A stretch of 64,000 bases of DNA from NCBI GenBank assembly GCA_001566295.1, contig KQ964274.1, positions 117,088 through 181,087 of the forward strand, given 5' to 3'. This DNA is from Microdochium bolleyi (taxonomy: Eukaryota; Ascomycota; Sordariomycetes; Xylariales; Microdochiaceae). Numbering within the stretch: position 1 is the stretch's first letter; every line of letters starts with the position of its first letter. This document shows positions 11,359 to 22,621 of this stretch, piece after piece. The notes beneath the pieces are model-generated. The model was given only the letters and a program-made list of their open reading frames with translations. It did no database searches and was not told the origin of the DNA. The translations under genes were made by a program, and so were the position numbers.

Positions 11359-11708
11359 GCTGTCATGACGGATATATAGATCGGCCGAATTGAGACTGTT
11401 TTGTTGTCACATTGGGAAGCCTCTGGCCTTGTCTACAGTACTGCCAGTGGCGGGTTGTGAAAATGAGCCCGTGGACATATGTCAACCCAAGGTGCATCCT
11501 CGGTGCCACTGGAGCATGTGTGCTTGTGGTGCTGTAATCCATCCGCGTATACCACCCCACGGCTGCGGGTTCCAGGCGTTCGGGCGAAGACCCGCCAAGA
11601 CCGCTCCGCTCTAATCCACGCGGCCCGCCGAGCCTCGCCCCGGTGCTCCGAACACGTCCTCTGTGCCACAGTAGTTCGCCAGCCTCGTAGTTGTTGATCG
11701 TTCACACA
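11359..11708. other. Intergenic between tandem genes
   Basis: The 3' flank of the CLC gene and the promoter of the TMEM42-like gene. Nothing else seen. Confidence 0.6.
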
Positions 11709-12878
11709 ATGGCGCAGCGACCTCTCTCATCATCTTCTCCATCCCGTCAAACCCTATCTTCGTCTGTCTCTTCACCCATGCCAGCGTCCCAGGCAGCAGG
11801 TTCTGCCCCGAACGCAAAGTCGTCCTCCACCACCACCAACGCAGCCAGCAGCAACGAAGCCGGTCTTCGGAAACGCACCACTGCTGCCATCACCACAGCC
11901 CGTAGTACCAAGCAGCAGACAGGTCTGGAGCAAGACCAAGACTACGAGGATCAACTCGACGACATGTCGTTCACCAAGCGCAACCAGTGGATTGTCTTGG
12001 CCATGGCCAGCGGTGCCTGTGCGGCCTTCAACGGCGTGTTCGCCAAGTTGTGCGTCACCCCTCCTCTCCTCCCTGGCCAACTTCAATGTGTATATACTGT
12101 GCGCGATCAGGCAATTACATCAAGTTCTGCCTGGTTCGCAATGACCCCTCGCCGCGCTCCCTTCCCTCATTTGTGTGTGGTACTGACAAGTCTACCTCCG
12201 ATAGGACGACCAATGATCTGACGACGACCATCGCCAAGGGCATCTCTCATCTCTTTGGCATGGACGGGGTCCGCGTTTACATAGAGGTCATCGTGCGCGT
12301 TGTAAGTACAGTCGCGGAATCAGAGCTCGTTCCATCTGTGCGTATGCTAACGCAAGAACAACCCCCGCAGATATTCTTCAGTCTGAATCTGATCTTCAAT
12401 GGCGTGGTAAGTATTCTCCCCACGACATTTCTCTGTCTAGCCTCCTCATCGAGTGACGAGACAATCCTGCTGATGCATCAACCTCTAGATGTGGACGCTC
12501 TTCACCCAAGCCCTCGCAAAGGGCAGTTCCACCACCCAGGTCTCCATCATGAACACGTCCACAAACTTCATGATCACCGCGGTCCTCGGCTTCATCATCT
12601 TCTCCGAGTCCCTGCCGCCGCTGTGGTGGCTCGGAGCAGCCATGCTCGTCGCGGGCAATGTCATCATCGGCCGCAAGGACGGCGGCAGCGAGGACGGCGA
12701 CGAAGATGCAGATGGCGACGATGCCGTGTCATCTCTGGACCCTCTGGCTGCTAACGGAGAAGAGTACCGTGATGGTGATGACGCCGATGGTGTTGCGGGC
12801 CGGTACCGGGACGATCCAGAGTCGGGACGCAGCAGGGACCCTGAGGACGAGGACGTGGCGCACATTGGCGACCTCTGA
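11709..12878 (+). CDS. TMEM42/EamA-like small multi-spanning membrane protein
   Basis: Drug/metabolite-transporter-fold protein similar to TMEM42; the substrate is unknown. Exons 11709-12049, 12205-12301, 12371-12406 (36 nt) and 12489-12878 give 287 residues. Residues 1-90 are a Ser/Thr/Ala-rich cytosolic segment. Hydrophobic spans follow: WIVLAMASGACAAFNGVFA, IFFSLNLIFNGVMWTLF, and NFMITAVLGFIIFSESLPPL leading into WWLGAAMLVAGNVIIG. The STTQVSIMNTSTNF stretch before the last hairpin is typical of the group. The tail is strongly acidic and likely disordered. The start is the ATG before AQRPLSSSS; upstream in-frame codons lack an ATG. It converges on toa2. Confidence 0.75.
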
Positions 12879-13454
12879 GGCTCCGAGCGCGTGACATCTT
12901 GGACAGACCACAAAGCTAGGCTCGAATAGACATGACACCAATTCCTACCACCGGCCACATTGGTATAAAATCAATCGAGTAGCACTTGGCTAGCCTAGTG
13001 GTGCATCATGGCACAACTCCGCGTGCAGTAGCGGTTCAGCGACATAGTACAGGTGGAAGCAATTTCAACGTCCTTGTATTGGTGATGTCTAGCAATTTTG
13101 CAAATTGCTAATCTATTTCGTGAAGATTGTAGCATGCCAATTGTTTAAAAGCACATGTGTTAACGCCTAGTGCGCCATGGGAGTTCCTCATCGGCGACCG
13201 ATTCGGTCAAACCATCCCTCTTGAACGCCGTGAAATATGATAACCCCAAATTGTTTCCAATCTTGATTGTTGCGTCTGCAGCATTGAAAGGGCGTAAAAT
13301 TCGCCTCGATTTCCCGTTGCTCGCAGCGTAGGACGACACACAAGCCATCCCTGTAGTGTCCTTCCTGGCGCGGCCGCTCGTGCTGAGGAGCCAGTGTCCG
13401 CTTATGTCTTGCACAGATCATAATCGCAGAGCGCCCGCGTACCCGTTGCCTTTC
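12879..13454. other. Intergenic between convergent genes
   Basis: An AT-richer stretch holding the 3' ends of the TMEM42-like gene and toa2. Nothing else recognised. Confidence 0.6.
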
Positions 13455-13951
13455 TCAAGCGTTGGCACCCTGCGGCTTGGCCGTGCACGAGACGATCTTG
13501 ACCTTGTCGGCCGAGACGACCTGGCTGCCATTTTCCATCTTGAAGGTAACGTTCTTGAGCTGGAAGGTCCAGACCTCGTCGCAGAAGCGGTATGTGTCGA
13601 GGCTGCCCTTGAATGTAAGTCGGCTGCGCACCTTCTCCTGGAGGACCTCGGTGATGGCTCGGTCAAAGTTGGCCAGAATCTTCATCGCGAGCTGCGGGTC
13701 GATGCGGTTCTCGGTGATCAGGTCGTCGAGCGTGTCGGTCAAAGCAGTGCCGACGCTGTTTCAGGTAATCACAAGCAGTTCACACGTTAGCCAGTGGTTC
13801 CTGTCTATCATGATCTCTTCATGGCCGCCAACCGCAGCCGCGTGGAGAGCACGCTGTGTGCCTGCTGGTTGAATCACGTCGCCGCTGGGAGAGTTTCTAT
13901 GTACCTGCTACGACGGTAGAGCTCGTAGAAGTTCTGCGCGCCAGTCGCCAT
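13455..13951 (-). CDS. toa2: Transcription initiation factor IIA gamma subunit (Toa2)
   Basis: Small subunit of TFIIA, which stabilises TBP on the TATA box in RNA polymerase II pre-initiation complexes. Exons 13951-13905 and 13755-13455 give 115 residues, the normal size. The N-terminal helical part reads YELYRRSSVGTALTDTLDDL across the intron, followed by PQLAMKILANFDRAI. The C-terminal beta-barrel part contains GSLDTYRFCDEVWTFQLKN and KVKIVSCTAKP. It is divergent from the Lsh/DDM1-type remodeller gene, with 384 bp between the start codons, so the two may share control elements. Confidence 0.95.
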
Positions 13952-14335
13952 CTTGACGGCGTGCTTGATCGTAAAAGCGGTGGACTGGGCGCGAGCGGAG
14001 AGGCTCGTCGTGGGTTTCGGGGTCTGGTGATGATAGTGGTTTGGGATTGGCTTATTATATAGTGCCGAGAAGCGGGAGGTATCCAGCCGGAGAGGATGAC
14101 TCAGCCGAGCCCTGTGGAGATAGGAGTGGGTCTAGGCAGCGAATCAGGCAGTCACCGTGGCAATTGAATCCTGGGTCCAAGTCACGTTATCTCGCGTTTG
14201 CAGGTGTCGCGTCGCGCTCCCCTGGTATGAGATCATCGACTCTACGCTAATGGTCCTTTCGATCAGGCCAATTTGCTTCTTTTGCTCGAGTAAGGCTAGT
14301 AGTGATCCCTTGAAGATCGCACAGGACAACTTGCA
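13952..14335. promoter_or_regulatory. Shared divergent promoter region toa2 / irc5
   Basis: 384 bp between the two start codons. No individual site can be assigned, but it must contain both 5' leaders. TATTATATAG at 14052-14061 is a TATA-like stretch, oriented ambiguously. Confidence 0.5.
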
Positions 14336-17171
14336 ATGGCTCGGAAAACTTCGATCAATGAGGCCTCTTCACGGTCAGTCTCGAAGGCTACTTCCACTGC
14401 TCCGTCGTCACCACCAGAGGCAGAATCCAAGCTACCGTCCAAGATGGCATTGGGGCCAACAGTCACCGAGCAGCAGATGCTCACTGAGGAGAAGAAAGCA
14501 CAGGCTGAGAACACCAGGGTCGAAGCTAATCGTCTTGCACAAGTCCGGAAGCGCAAGCGGAAGCACGATCTTACCGCCCACGAGAAGGCACAAAAGGCCA
14601 AGGAGCTCGAGGAGCTTCTCAGGAAAAGCAAGGTCTTTAGTGACATCCTGACGCAGAAGACGAAGGCACTGGGTCGTGTCGGCAGGGACTTTGATAACCA
14701 GGCTCTCGCAGAGGCCGGTCTAGAGCTAAAGCAGCAGCCCAAGATCATGAAGAATGGCACGATGCGAGACTACCAGCTGGAGGGATTGACGTGGATGTAC
14801 GAGATTTGTCTGCAGGGAATGAGTGGCATTCTCGCAGATGAGATGGGCTTGGGTAAGTTCTGTGTTGCTGGATCCCGCGCAATGGCGTGTACTAAACCAC
14901 GGCTAGGCAAGACGATCCAGGTCATCTCCCTCATTGCTCTGCTCCGGGAGGAAGAGCAATACTACGGGCCCCATCTCGTTATTGCTCCGTTGAGCACGCT
15001 CTCGAACTGGCAGGATGAATTCCAAAAGTGGACACCTGAGATACCTTTCGTGTTATACCACGGCACACCCGACGAGCGGCAAGCGCTATTCAAAAACAAG
15101 ATCATGAGAAACTACCAGAAAGGTCGGCCAAGCGACAAGTTCCCTGTCGTGTGTACTAGCTACGAAATGGTCTTGCGAGACCACGCGAACCTATCAAGGA
15201 TCGACTGGGCATTTATCGTTGTGGTACGTCTGGTTGATTCCCTGGAAGAGATATCGTGCTAAAAGTTCTTCAGGATGAGGGCCATAGGATGAAGAATGCG
15301 GATGCGAAGCTCTTCAGAACATTACAGCAATTCAAGTCTGCAACTCGCCTGCTCATCACTGGTACACCGCTCCAGAACAATCTGAAAGAACTCTGGTCAC
15401 TACTACACTTCCTCATGCCGGAGACGTTCATGGACTGGGAGGCTTTCGAGGTCTGGTTTGACTTTAGCGATCTGCAGGACGAAGAGGGCACCGAGCAGTT
15501 CATCGAGGACAAGGAGAGCCAAGACCTCGTCTCGAAGATTCACAAAGTGCTGCAGCCTTTACTGCTGAGGAGGATAAAAGCCGACGTCGCACACTGGCTT
15601 CCCAAAAAGCGAGAGTATGTGCTCTTCGCACCAATGACGAAAGAGCAGACCGACCTCTACAATGTCATCAACGACAAGAATTCAGATACAAGGACGTATC
15701 TGGAAAGCAAGGTCGTCGAGCGCCTGACGGAGACTGCGAATACGCCAGCAGGCTCTCGCAAGTCTAGTCGGCAATCTTCGCGAGCGGGGAGTGTTGCGAG
15801 CAAGGAAAAGGCAACTCCCGCCAAAGAAAATGCCTTCTCGAGGATGATGAGCAAGACTAGAGGCCCTGTGCCCAAGATCGAGCACCCGGCGACACCAGCA
15901 AGAAGCTCTTCCAAGCGAAAGGTCTCACCAAGCAGTGAAGCGTCCGCTCCAAAAAGCACCAAATCAAGCAGGCAGTCCACCCCAGCCACCAGTTCCCGGC
16001 CACGTGGGCGATCACGGAAGACGCGGGTATCATACGCCACGAAGGACGACTCGGACGACGATCAGCTGGATGACGAAGAGTTCGAGGCGAAACTTGCCGA
16101 ACAATTAGAGCCCAACGGTAATGACAACGATGCGATGGATGATCCGAGGGACGAGGAAGAGATAGAGCGGGCTGCCACTCTCGAGATTGCCAGTAAGTTA
16201 GGCCATAACCAACCCGTGAACCTGAGTTGACTCGAGCGCATCAGAACAACAAATCGCGGACAAGAAGCTCGGCAATCCTCTCATGCAGCTACGTCTCGTC
16301 TGTAATAGTCCTCACAATTTCTACAACCCATGGACATATGACACGACAATCCCGGTAGACGAGAGCATTGTCAACTCTGCGGGGAAGATGCTTCTTCTGG
16401 ACAGACTGCTCCCGGAGCTATTCTCGCGCGGCCACAAAGTCTTAATCTTTTCGCAATTCAAGACACAACTCGATATCCTTCACGACTACTGCAGTGAGCT
16501 GCGCCGCTGGAACGTCTGCCGCATAGACGGCAGTGTGGCACAGGACGACCGGAGGCAGCAGATCAAGGACTTCAACGAGAACCCAGAGTTCAAGATATTT
16601 CTGCTATCGACACGAGCTGGTGGACAAGGCATCAACCTTGCCAGTGCCGACACGGTGATTCTCTTTGACAGGTGAGTAATTGATCCCTCTCCACTATCTG
16701 ATTCACTCGCTCATCTCTAAACAATACTCTCCCAGCGACTGGAACCCACAGCAAGATCTGCAAGCACAAGACCGATGTCACCGCATCGGCCAGACCCGAC
16801 CTGTCGTTATCTACCGGCTTGCGACCAAGGGCACCGTCGAGGAGGAGCTGCTGCTTAGCGCCGATGCGAAGCGTCGCCTCGAGAAGCTCGTCATCAAGAA
16901 GGGCGGGTTTCGGACCATGGGCCAGAAGCTCGACGACGGCAGCAACGAGGCCATGGACAAGGAGACGCTCAAGGCGCTCCTGCTCAAGGACGGTGAGCTG
17001 TACAAGCACTCGGGCGGAGACCGCGTCCTGAGCGACGAGGACCTCGAGGTGCTGTGCGACCGGAGTGACGAGGCGTACGAGCGCGCGGCCCGCGGCGCGG
17101 GCAATGCGGCTGGCTTCCAGGTTGTCGAGACTGCTGCTGATGGAATCAAGCAGATGAAAGGGGAGAAGTGA
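14336..17171 (+). CDS. irc5: SNF2-family chromatin remodeller of the Lsh/DDM1/Irc5 group
   Basis: ATP-dependent nucleosome remodeller. Relatives are plant DDM1, mammalian LSH/HELLS, yeast Irc5 and Neurospora MUS-30, with roles in genome stability and, in plants and animals, DNA methylation. Exons 14336-14852, 14907-15223, 15274-16192, 16245-16671 and 16736-17171 give 871 residues. The first helicase lobe has MRDYQLEGLTWMYE, the P-loop ADEMGLGKT (about 167-175, split by intron 1) and DEGHRMKN at 279 (box II, DEGH form). The second lobe starts near 590 with QLRLVCNSPHNFYNPW and includes STRAGGQGINL and the arginine-finger region DRCHRIGQ. Between the lobes, about residues 430-585, lies a Ser/Lys/Arg-rich then acidic insertion with an AT-hook-like RPRGRSRK. 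The N-terminal coiled region is Lys/Glu-rich. Confidence 0.93.
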
Positions 17172-17766
17172 AGAGTGATTTTGGGTGAGGTGGACTTTAG
17201 GTAGCATGCTAAAGCTCGCGTCTTGCTATGGCACACAGCACGCTATGAGCTTTCTTGTATACATCGGAGCTGGAAAGCTGAGAATACTAGGAATCTGCAA
17301 ACCCACAATCTGCGGTGCTCGAACCGGCTGTCCAGAGCTGCTAGGGAGCTTTGTTTGCAGCGCTTAATGCCGACCGGCTCGCTGCGTCTCCGAGCTGTGA
17401 TCCTGCGGCTTTCCGCGTAGAGCGTGCAGTGTGGGAGGATATCTCAATAACGTTCAACGGGCCTTGATGCTCGATCGCGACCAATCTCGAGTGACCGCTT
17501 GCTCGTCATGTAGCTGCAGATTTGTCTGCTCCTCGCGACCAACAGCGTAGTGTCTGTCAGAGCGCTGAAGCAGCTCTTGCGCCAAGCGACGCTGGGGAGG
17601 ACTAGGTCGCAAAGGCGCTACTCGTGGCCCAAGTAGTTTGCGCTGGAAGTCCATGTACGGTCGCTGATGTAGCATGAGGGCGTACATGCCATGAGTCTGA
17701 ACATCCGCCGCTGCCGCACGCTGCCACTGAAGCGATGGTCGTCGAGACCCCTGCCTGTGCCGTGTC
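17172..17766. other. Intergenic between convergent genes
   Basis: The 3' flanks of the remodeller gene and psf2. Short open frames only. Confidence 0.6.
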
Positions 17767-18595
17767 TCATTGGAAATCCATCTCGTCCTCGCTGTCGTCA
17801 CCACCACCTTCCCGGGCCCTCTCCTCTTCCTCCTCGCGGCGCGTCGCCTCGGCGCTGGCGCCCAGCTTGCGCACGCCCTCGACCACACCGCTCACGAAGC
17901 CCCTGCTCTCGGCGAGCTCCATCGCGCCGACGCCGCGCAGCGGCACCACGCCGTCGCCCGCCTGCAGCTGCGTCGTGCTCCCGCGCATCTTGGCCGCGCG
18001 GACCTCCTGCAGGTCCCGCAGCAGGGTCCGCACCTCGGCCGCGCTGGGGATGTCGTCGGCCGCGTGGGCGAGCAGCGCCTCGCTCACCTCGAGCCAGTGG
18101 TACGGCAGGTGGCCCGAGGGCGCGTCGGCGGTGCAGGAGGGGAGAAATGGTGGCGACAGGAGCTGGTCGCCGGGTTTGTGGTCGCCGCCGAACGATCTCG
18201 CGCCACCGCGGCCGTCGGAGCGCATCGGGGGCGGTGGCGGCGGGGAGAAGGCTGCGGGCTCGATCGTGGTCTCGTAGTTGACGATGTCTTGCAGGGAGGC
18301 CGGGTGCAGCCACGGCGGCGGGACGATGTTTGCGCGGCGTTGCTTCTTGAGGAGGACGGCGAGCCAGAGGGGTAGCTGGGCGCGGTGCGGAGGTCGGAGT
18401 GCTGGAGTCTCGCCCTGGAGATGATATGGTATCTACGTCAGCTTCCCGGCAGAGGCGTGCCGGAAGCACCGCTGCACTTACACTAAGAAGATCTATAGGC
18501 TCGAGCCTTTGCCGTGGGACGACTGTGACGAGCTCCATTTCGCTGATGAAAGCAACTTCGGAGGGCACGAGGCCCGATGGTAGCGGCAGGGCCAT
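17767..18595 (-). CDS. psf2: GINS complex subunit Psf2
   Basis: Subunit of the GINS tetramer (Sld5-Psf1-Psf2-Psf3), part of the CMG replicative helicase. Exons 18595-18482 and 18414-17767 give 253 residues. The N-terminal domain is diagnostic: MALPLPSGLVPSEVAFISE, then MELVTVVPRQRLEPIDLLS up to the intron, and RAQLPLWLAVLLKKQRRANI with VPPPWLHPASLQDIVNYE after it. The helical core has LPYHWLEVSEALLAHA and LLRDLQEVRAAKMRGS. The tail is rich in Glu, Arg, Asp and Gly. An insertion of about 30 residues rich in Pro, Gly and Asp precedes SGHLPYHW. It is convergent with the remodeller gene. Confidence 0.94.
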
Positions 18596-18978
18596 TGTTG
18601 GTATCGGTTTGCACGGAGCCCCGCGAAGTCGTCTAGCAAAACGTCCTGGCGATATGCGGCGAGAGCTCAACAAGTCAATCGAGGAAAGTTGAGGACGCGA
18701 CAGGTGCTCCGAGAGACGCGACGGAGGGGATTGGTGGTGGGGCAAGGCGCTCGCATTGCGGGGTGAAACGGAGCGTCCAGAACGGCATGGGACGACCGTT
18801 ATACTACTTTCATCAGGACCAGTCTTTCAACCCTGGGGAGACAACATTCGTCGTCGTCCTTGACGCATTTTGCACTTGATTGCTTCATTGGTTTTATGTT
18901 GCATGATACGACCCTGATTCAAAGGAGTCGCCCTCAATGCTAAGAGCTGCCTCCCTCAGTTGTTGTAAGTGAGGTCTC
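18596..18978. other. Intergenic, psf2 promoter side
   Basis: Between the psf2 start and the dihydroorotase stop, both genes on the minus strand. Nothing else seen. Confidence 0.6.
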
Positions 18979-20548
18979 TCAGACCCACGTCAGACTGAAG
19001 ACTTCCGCGTCAGCCTTCGAGACACCGACCTCGACCTTGCCATCTCCGCTCTTGATGCTCGTTGGGATCTTCTCCCCCTTCCTCTCCAGGACGATCTTGC
19101 TCTTGGCCTCCGGAAGCTTGTAGAACTTGCGTCCCGAGCGGCTCAGGAACTGCTCGAGGCGCTCCTGCGTGACCTCCTGCTCGCTGACGAGCCCCCGCTC
19201 CGTGGCGTCCTGTAGCGCCAGGAGGACGAGCTGCGTGGCGACAGGCTGCGTGAAGACGCCTGCCGGAGGAGGGGTGGCAGACTTGGTGCTCAGCGGGTGG
19301 GGGGCGCTGTCGCTTCCGCTGTAGAGAAACGTGGAGAGAGGCATGTCAGCGAGGGCATCTCAAAGAAAAAGTAGGTGAACCGCAATCATATCAGTATCCA
19401 GCGCTGAAGGATCACTTACAAGAAGAACTTGGAGTCACCACTGGCAACAGTCTTCAGGAGAGCATCCCGGTCCTTGGGCGTCTTGGGAATGGGCTTGCAG
19501 AAGGCGTGGGGGTCGACATGGCTGATGTCGCCTGTCAGGTAGAGGTGGTGCGCCGTAATCGTTCCTGATGTGAAGAGCATGTTAGAGGAGGGATGACATC
19601 GGCATTTTCTCATTTCCCAGTCCAGAGTGAGCGAGCTGAGGAGTAACGGGATGTTTACGCATACCTGCAACTTCTGGACCGCAGGCGCGTACGGCATCAA
19701 GGGCCGCAGCAGTTGAGCAGTGCTCGAGCACGATTCTGAGTTTGGGAAACGTCTCATGGAGCCGCTTGAGCGTGGGCAGGAACGCCTCCTCAAGAGTAAT
19801 GTCCTCGCTCGGAGCAACGCCGGGAACTTCTCCGTGGAGGTTGAGGACAATGTCATGCTTCTCCATAGCGGCGAAGGTGTCCTCGAAGGCTTCAACGAAG
19901 TCGCCTGCCACGCCGGACTCGGAGTTGGTCGTGACACCTGAAAGGCAATCGGTTAGGAACGTACTTAATATTCGTGGGACACTTCATGTTCCTCGGATAG
20001 CCTGACGTCCGAAATTCAGGGCGGAGAGTCTTACCCTGGGGGTACAGCTTGACACCTGCGATTCCAGCACCAGCCGCCTCGGCAATAACCTCAGGTGTGA
20101 CCGAAGGATGCAACTAAAGGCCGTTAGATTGGTGAACCCGCCATCATGCTTGCACTATGCATGGTATAAAGGATACGTACGTAGAGGGACATGAGGTACT
20201 GGACATTCGGCTCAATCGCCTGGAGTTTTTCGCGATACTCCACGGCCTGGGCGACACTTGTGACCGGAGGTTGCAGGTTGGGCTGTAGTCTTTGTTAGCC
20301 AAGTGACGAAATGCTGGCAAGGGACGAGGATTTGCTCACCATGACGAAGACTGTGTCTACACCTCCCTTACGGATATGAGGAGTTACCAGCTCCATGACC
20401 TGTCCAAACCGAGCATTGGGCCACTGTCAGCTACAAGCAACGTCGTGTAAGAGGAAGAGTGCTTGAGACTGACCTCGCCCTGCCGCAGGTGGACATGCAT
20501 GTCCGCCGCTGCAGGCAGTTCCAGGCGCTGGACATCCTTGAGCTGCAT
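18979..20548 (-). CDS. URA4: Dihydroorotase (pyrimidine biosynthesis)
   Basis: Zinc enzyme that cyclises N-carbamoyl-aspartate to dihydroorotate, the third step of de novo pyrimidine synthesis, in the cytosol. Seven exons: 20548-20474, 20399-20340, 20282-20181, 20113-20035, 19937-19665, 19564-19420 and 19318-18979, giving 357 residues. It belongs to the bacterial PyrC/yeast Ura4 type. Predicted metal ligands are H18 and H20 in DMHVHLRQG, the carbamylated K101 in GVKLYPQG, H140 in NLHGE, H178 in EHCST and the catalytic D248 in GSDSAPH; their spacing closely matches the E. coli enzyme. No multifunctional fusion partner is present, as expected in fungi where CPSase and ATCase are a separate protein. 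The terminus is soluble with no targeting signal. Confidence 0.96.
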
Positions 20549-21074
20549 GGTGTGCTGTTGGAGGTGGAATGTCTATGCAGAGCAGGGACTTGGCGTGCGA
20601 AGTGTGGATTTCGTGGTCTATGAATGATCTGTGTGTATCATGAAAGTTTTTGAACAATTTGACTCTTGGGCTGGTTGCATTGGGATGCAGCCCCTCCACA
20701 TCAAATTGGCCGCAGTGAGCCAATCACCGTTTCGCCGGTCACCTCAAAACGGCGTGGGGAAGCCAGCAGCTCAAGTCTCCATGTGGGGATGGCAACACTC
20801 GGACTTTGTATATATTTGGGGCGGTCGTGTAAGTACTTGTAGTAAATAATCGCACGAGCTCATTTGGGCCATGTTGATGGAATTAACGCTCTATCAAATT
20901 CAGGACTGAAGATCATCGCTGCCATGCTTATGTCATAGCTACCCCAGGGCATGCTGGTAATCATCGGTATTGCTGTGTTGCTTCCCGAACGTGTTCACGT
21001 CACGAGTCTCCTCAAAGACCGGACGCTATTATCTCAATCCTCCAACGCATGCTGTCTACTCTAGGATGAATACA
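20549..21074. other. Intergenic, dihydroorotase promoter side
   Basis: Upstream of the dihydroorotase gene and downstream of the HPP gene. No gene recognised. Confidence 0.6.
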
Positions 21075-21906
21075 TTATGGTTTCGTCTGTCCTCTCGGTA
21101 GCCCTGCCTCGAGGTCATCCGGCATGTTAGATGGCCCCGGCGCGTTGGCTCGCGACGACCGCGGCGGCATCTCCGCTGCAGGGCTGCTCATCTCCGCTGG
21201 CGCTGGTGTGTCAGGCTTCTTCTTGGGCGCAGTTGGCCTGCTTGGCACCAACCAGAACGCCGGGTACCTGCGCTGGATGTTGTTGACGAGAAGCGCTATC
21301 GCCAGGACCAGAGTCGATGTCAGCAGCAGGATGGGGAGGAAGTACCAGCTGAGCTTGTTGACAGTTTTGTCCAGGATGGGCAACAGCGCAGTTGCGCCTG
21401 CGGGCGGGTGTGTCGTCCTTGTGAGCTGCATGGCGATAATGGCAAAGGCCGTCGCGAAGGATGCCCCAAGCCATGTGTACTCATTGTATGCACCGTCTTC
21501 GAGTGTTGACGAGCCGTAGAGGATCTTGCTGATAATGATGCCGATCAAGCCGGAGATGAAGTGGCCGCCAATCAGGGCTGGGGGCTGGGCCAGAGGCGAT
21601 TCGATCTTGTCAAAGCACAGCACAACGGATGCTCCCTTTCCACCTTGTCAGCACGAGGTTCGTCATGGGTTCAGCAGCCCTTGAAGTACTTACATATGAA
21701 GTGACAAGTGCTGGTGATCCGCGAACGATGAAATACCATGAATGCCCAAATACAGCCTGCACAACGGCGAGAGCACAGAAACCGCCCACGAAGGGCCACA
21801 GGTAGAGCGCATAAGTCGGGGGAGGACCCATCGAGTGCATGCCGCCCCAGCGCTTTAGCCACTCTGGCGTGCCGGACGACACAGGTTTGATGGGTTTTTC
21901 ATCCAT
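21075..21906 (-). CDS. HPP-family integral membrane protein
   Basis: HPP-domain membrane protein. Exons 21906-21694 and 21635-21075 give 257 residues. Predicted spans include LYLWPFVGGFCALAVVQAVF, HFISGLIGIIISKILY, WLGASFATAFAIIAMQL and WYFLPILLLTSTLVLAIALL. The hallmark motif THPPAGATALLP follows the third of these. The C-terminal cytosolic tail (about 70 residues) is rich in Pro, Ala and Ser. Fungal members are largely uncharacterised; plant relatives have been linked to nitrite transport, so anion transport is a reasonable but untested idea here. The start is the first ATG of the conserved segment; the open frame continues upstream, but its ATGs are far away and would add unlikely sequence. 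Confidence 0.85.
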
Positions 21907-22621
21907 TCTTTTTATTTGGTCGTTGGCCGATGGCCGCGATGCTGGACGGTTGAGAGGTGTTCCAGCAACCACTGTGGCTGGCGTTGGGATCAGGTGTCGT
22001 CTCGTGACGCGTGTTTTGCGGCCTCCTTTCTCGAACTGCAAAGCTGTGCTGTTCACGGCGCGGTGTCGTCCAGTGTGGCGGCAAGTGGCTAGGAGGGAAG
22101 AGGGTGCCGAAAACAAGCACTTGCCAAGGATCGTAGTCAGACGTACATCGCGGAGAGACCGAGAATGGGCCTTGCCAGGGCGAGGGTGGCCGTCGTTATA
22201 AATGTAAACCATGACGAAGCACCTCCACTGTCGCATCCCGAGGTCGCTTATTCCCATTACCTAACGCGGGCCTCTTCCGCACCTGCCTTCTCCGGGCACT
22301 CTCAGACAAACATGATGCCTCGCTCCCTGCGCCAAATTAATTACTGCTTGTGCAGCATCGTCCATGGATTTTGAATCTGGTATTTCATATTCGCATTATT
22401 CGGAACATAGATGTAGAGACGTTTGTTTCATGACATAGATGTAGGACTGTATTGTTTTTCTGCGCATCACGTCTCGATGCGAAGCTGCGACCTCTGGGAG
22501 ACTAAGTCCGTCTCCACATTTCAGTTGGCCCAAACTCTCCGAACCTCCGAGACCGACCCCAGCGACGATGCTCCGCTCATCTTGTCTCCTGCTGACGCAC
22601 CAAGTCCACGTCACGGACATC
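21907..22621. other. Intergenic, HPP gene promoter side
   Basis: Between the HPP gene start and the radical SAM gene stop. Nothing recognised. Confidence 0.6.

Noticed and set aside
12485..12958. Minus-strand 157-codon frame
   Set aside because: Antisense shadow of the last exon of the TMEM42-like gene.
17305..17335. tRNA-like B box (GGTTCGAGCACC) on the minus strand
   Set aside because: No paired T stem; lies in the 3' flank of the remodeller gene.
17798..18745. 315-codon minus-strand frame
   Set aside because: Overlaps psf2 in another frame; Arg/Pro/Ala-rich translation typical of GC-rich shadows. Its only meaningful part is the psf2 first exon, which lies in this frame.
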